Shown: in pieces, positions 6,808-8,229 of the stretch
How the letters are laid out: every line of letters starts with the position of its first letter
Position numbering within the stretch: position 1 is the first letter of the stretch
Assembly: GCA_902781245.1 (NCBI GenBank)
Contig: CACZIP010000166.1
Span: forward strand, 955 to 9,183
Length of the DNA stretch: 8,229 bases
Source of the DNA: an uncultured Coriobacteriaceae bacterium
Lineage (GTDB): Bacteria; Actinomycetota; Coriobacteriia; Coriobacteriales; Eggerthellaceae
Reading direction: 5' to 3'
The notes under the pieces: model-generated
What the model was told of the DNA's origin: nothing
Database searches by the model: none
The model's input: only the letters and a program-made list of their open reading frames with translations
Made by a program: the position numbers and the translations under genes

Positions 6808-7714
6808 GCTTATCACCCTTTCTCACAGAGGCCAGATAGATGTTGGTCACATCCGGCCGCTCATGGCCCAGAAGGTGGGAGACCTCAAAATGGGCGTCCA
6901 GCGGGCTCTTGCCGTTGTTGATCAGTTCATGGTACTTCTCCGCCGCGTATGTATGGCGAAGCCCATGGAAGGTCATCGGGCGGTCAGAGTCCACATCCCG
7001 CACCTCATCCCGGTGCTTCATAATGAAAAATTGCAGATAGTTGATGGCCCGGTCCGTAGGCATGTCATCGGGCACCAGCAGCTTATGTCCCCGTGGTGTG
7101 CGCTCCAGCTGCTTCCGCATGGCAATGGCAATCTGCTCATTGATGGGGACAGTCCGCACTTTGCCGCCCTTGCCCTTGATGGTGATGGCGTTCTCCCGAA
7201 GCGCCCGCTCTGCCGTGGCGGTGTCGATGCGGAAGCACTCGTGGATACGCAGGCCAGCATACCGGGCCAGGTAAAGTGCAAGGATGAAGTCATAGCGGTC
7301 AATCGCCAATGCCTTACCCAGCATCTTGTTGAACTCCGTATTGCTCCAGGTACGGTCATCCTGTCCGAACCTGCGGCGTTCCAGCGTGATACCCAGCTCG
7401 TCGTTGGAAGGCAGCGTGTACTTGTGATCCATTTTGTCATGGAAAAACCGGATGGCTGCCAGATCCGTTTTGATGGTACTGGCCGATTTACCGGTATCCT
7501 GCAGATAGATCACATAACTGACCAGATGCTTGCCGCTGATGTTGGACAGCTTCTGCAGATGATACACATCGGCCAAGTAGGCACAGAATCGCTTCATAGC
7601 CTCATAATAACGCCGCTTCGTATGAAAGCTGCCTTGCCGATTGTGTCGGAAAATACGATCCAACTGAGATACCAGTGTCTCATAAATGCCGACTTGTTGA
7701 ATTTTGATCCTCAT
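6797..7714 (-). CDS. Tyrosine recombinase / integrase of a mobile element
   Basis: The 305-residue protein has an N-terminal SAM-like core-binding domain (about residues 28-95, with TKRRYYEAMKRFCAYL) and a C-terminal catalytic domain. The catalytic residues are all present: R156 in AGLRIHE, a lysine in KGKGGKVRTVP (K182 or K185), H250 and R253 in FHGLRHTYA, H284 in LLGHERPDV and the nucleophile Y293 in NIYL. It should cut and rejoin DNA at attachment sites to integrate and excise its element. The start is ATG 7714, with AGGAGG (7726-7731) 11 bases upstream, a somewhat long spacing. The excisionase gene overlaps its end. Hand-counted 60-base lines of this gene range from about 45 to 60% GC, below the host genes. 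An integrative conjugative or mobilizable element or a prophage are all possible; nothing in the window decides which. Confidence 0.93.
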   Translation of the reverse strand: MRIKIQQVGIYETLVSQLDRIFRHNRQGSFHTKRRYYEAMKRFCAYLADVYHLQKLSNISGKHLVSYVIYLQDTGKSASTIKTDLAAIRFFHDKMDHKYTLPSNDELGITLERRRFGQDDRTWSNTEFNKMLGKALAIDRYDFILALYLARYAGLRIHECFRIDTATAERALRENAITIKGKGGKVRTVPINEQIAIAMRKQLERTPRGHKLLVPDDMPTDRAINYLQFFIMKHRDEVRDVDSDRPMTFHGLRHTYAAEKYHELINNGKSPLDAHFEVSHLLGHERPDVTNIYLASVRKGDKHEQ

Positions 7715-7782
7715 ATGAAAAGGTTCCTCCTGTGTTCTGAAATGCCCAATGGACGCAGTACACCCGTTGGCACAAACATCCC

Positions 7783-7862
7783 GTTTCCGGATGATCTCCG
7801 CAGAAACAGGAAGCGATCACTTGAGGAAGCCTTGCTGTATCAGCACTTAGGAACTCTGTTCC
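7783..7862. other. Three consecutive hairpins upstream of the recombinase
   Basis: Three stems follow one another. GTTTCCGGA (7783-7791) pairs with TCCG (7797-7800) and GAAAC (7803-7807) across a two-base bulge. TGCTG-TAT-CAGCA covers 7833-7845. GGAAC-TCT-GTTCC covers 7850-7862. They lie 70-150 bases upstream of the recombinase start, where recombination-protein binding sites or leader control structures could sit. No gene is seen between 7732 and 7877. Confidence 0.5.
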
Positions 7863-7877
7863 GTTCTCTGTCTCTGT

Positions 7878-8195
7878 TTATGAAATTGGCTGTTTAGTAT
7901 CAACGCCGCATAGAGAGGGAAGCTCTCTGCCTGGTGAGACTGCGGCGAACACGACCGTTGGGAACGGCTGCGGCATGAATGCCGCTGGTGTTCTTCGACC
8001 TTCCGGTGCAGGTCTGATTTGCTGAGAGAGCTTTGTATAACCGGCCGGACACTCTGACTGCCCGGATACAAAGCCCAGCCGCTGGCACAGCTGGATGACA
8101 TGATAAAAGGACCTCACGCTTTGCCAGAAGCGGGAGTGACCGGCAGTCCAGACCGATCTGAAATCATTTCCTCTGGTAATAAAAAGATTCAACAT
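7878..8195 (-). CDS. Short unrecognised reading frame with a strong ribosome binding site
   Basis: A 105-codon frame starts at ATG 8195, with AAGGAGG (8203-8209) 7 bases upstream, the strongest Shine-Dalgarno sequence in the window. This argues that translation does start here. The first part (MLNLFITRGNDFRSVW, then SFYHVIQLCQRLGFVSG) looks protein-like. The rest is rich in P, Q, S and R and overlaps a tract full of RNA stems (7904-8094), so the frame may be open by chance there. I recognise no family. It could be a small element protein, a leader peptide for the recombinase gene, or a truncated gene start. It runs the same way as the recombinase, 163 bases upstream. Confidence 0.35.
   Translation of the reverse strand: MLNLFITRGNDFRSVWTAGHSRFWQSVRSFYHVIQLCQRLGFVSGQSECPAGYTKLSQQIRPAPEGRRTPAAFMPQPFPTVVFAAVSPGRELPSLCGVDTKQPIS
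7904..8094. ncRNA. Candidate structured RNA: chained and nested stems with a three-way junction
   Basis: The stems, checked base by base, are: 7904-7910 with 7941-7947 (7 bp), enclosing 7912-7917 with 7923-7928 (6 bp, loop GGAAG); 7947-7952 with 7988-7993 (6 bp), enclosing 7955-7959 with 7963-7967 (5 bp) and 7970-7975 with 7980-7985 (6 bp), which makes a three-way junction; 7997-8001 with 8010-8014 (5 bp); 8030-8038 with 8066-8074 (9 bp); and 8075-8079 with 8090-8094 (5 bp). The first two domains adjoin at base 7947. Loops on the + strand are purine-rich, a hint that the RNA may be read from the + strand, against the recombinase gene. No known RNA class is recognised, and no promoter is clear. 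A DNA-level role such as an origin or protein-binding structure is possible. Confidence 0.45.
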
Positions 8196-8229
8196 ACAAA
8201 ACCCTCCTTAATTCACTGTCTCCTACTTG

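Larger units (their letters stand above)
6613..8229. mobile_element. End of an integrated mobile element, continuing past the right edge
   Basis: A recombinase and an excisionase-like gene, a drop in GC content and a change of protein style mark this stretch as acquired DNA next to host-like dinB. The terminal int-xis module suggests that the element's end lies just beyond the xis stop, between about 6561 and 6612, since the LexA box at 6547-6560 belongs to dinB. No attachment core can be named because the other end is outside the window. Confidence 0.7.

Noticed and set aside
7850..7862. GGAAC-TCT-GTTCC as a second LexA box
   Set aside because: Only three bases separate GAAC from GTTC, while the LexA consensus needs four.
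6806..7897. A 363-codon + strand frame opposite the recombinase
   Set aside because: It mirrors the recombinase gene, whose catalytic motifs are complete on the other strand, and its own product has no recognisable motifs.
7904..8094. CRISPR array or tRNA
   Set aside because: No regularly spaced direct repeats, and no cloverleaf with T-loop GTTCRA-type sequence in the expected place.

Overview
The window looks like a chromosomal stretch of a high-GC actinobacterium. The class Coriobacteriia, for example an Eggerthellaceae-type gut organism, is my best guess. The reasons are the GC-rich coding sequence (60-base lines I counted by hand in the helicase and dinB genes gave about 63-67% GC), a DUF3516-type helicase that I associate with actinobacteria, and a LexA box of the CGAAC-N4-GTTCG kind. 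The genus is not resolved. From about 6.6 kb the sequence changes: four hand-counted lines of the recombinase gene gave about 45-60% GC, and its proteins resemble those of Firmicutes mobile elements. That part is probably the end of an integrated element that continues beyond the right edge.

Layout. At 1-137 is the 3' end of folE (GTP cyclohydrolase I), followed 10 bases later by a 5-formyltetrahydrofolate cyclo-ligase gene (148-747); together they look like a folate operon. A promoter-bearing gap (748-907) has a perfect TATAAT and a 15-base dyad. It precedes a membrane-anchored endonuclease/exonuclease/phosphatase (EEP) family protein (908-2038). A large Ski2-like DExH helicase with a DUF3516-type C-terminal half follows (2082-4646). 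All of these are on the + strand.

The next host genes run on the - strand towards the helicase: dinB, a Y-family DNA polymerase with a beta-clamp motif (6477-5203), and a small uncharacterised 87-residue gene (5059-4796). The small gene is bracketed by two strong palindromic elements: a perfect 36+36-base inverted repeat with a 59-base centre (4655-4785), and a perfect 52-base palindrome (5090-5141). A near-consensus LexA box (6547-6560) lies about 70 bases upstream of dinB, so dinB is probably SOS-induced.

The mobile-element part, also on the - strand, has a tyrosine recombinase (7714-6797) whose end overlaps an excisionase-like MerR/AlpA-type HTH gene (6807-6613). Upstream of the recombinase, 7783-8094 is packed with nested and consecutive complementary stems, including a clean three-way junction. 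This is a good candidate for a structured RNA or DNA element. It overlaps a short unrecognised reading frame with a strong ribosome binding site (8195-7878). This hairpin-rich tract is the part of the window most likely to be undescribed; the two palindromic elements around the small SOS-linked gene come next.
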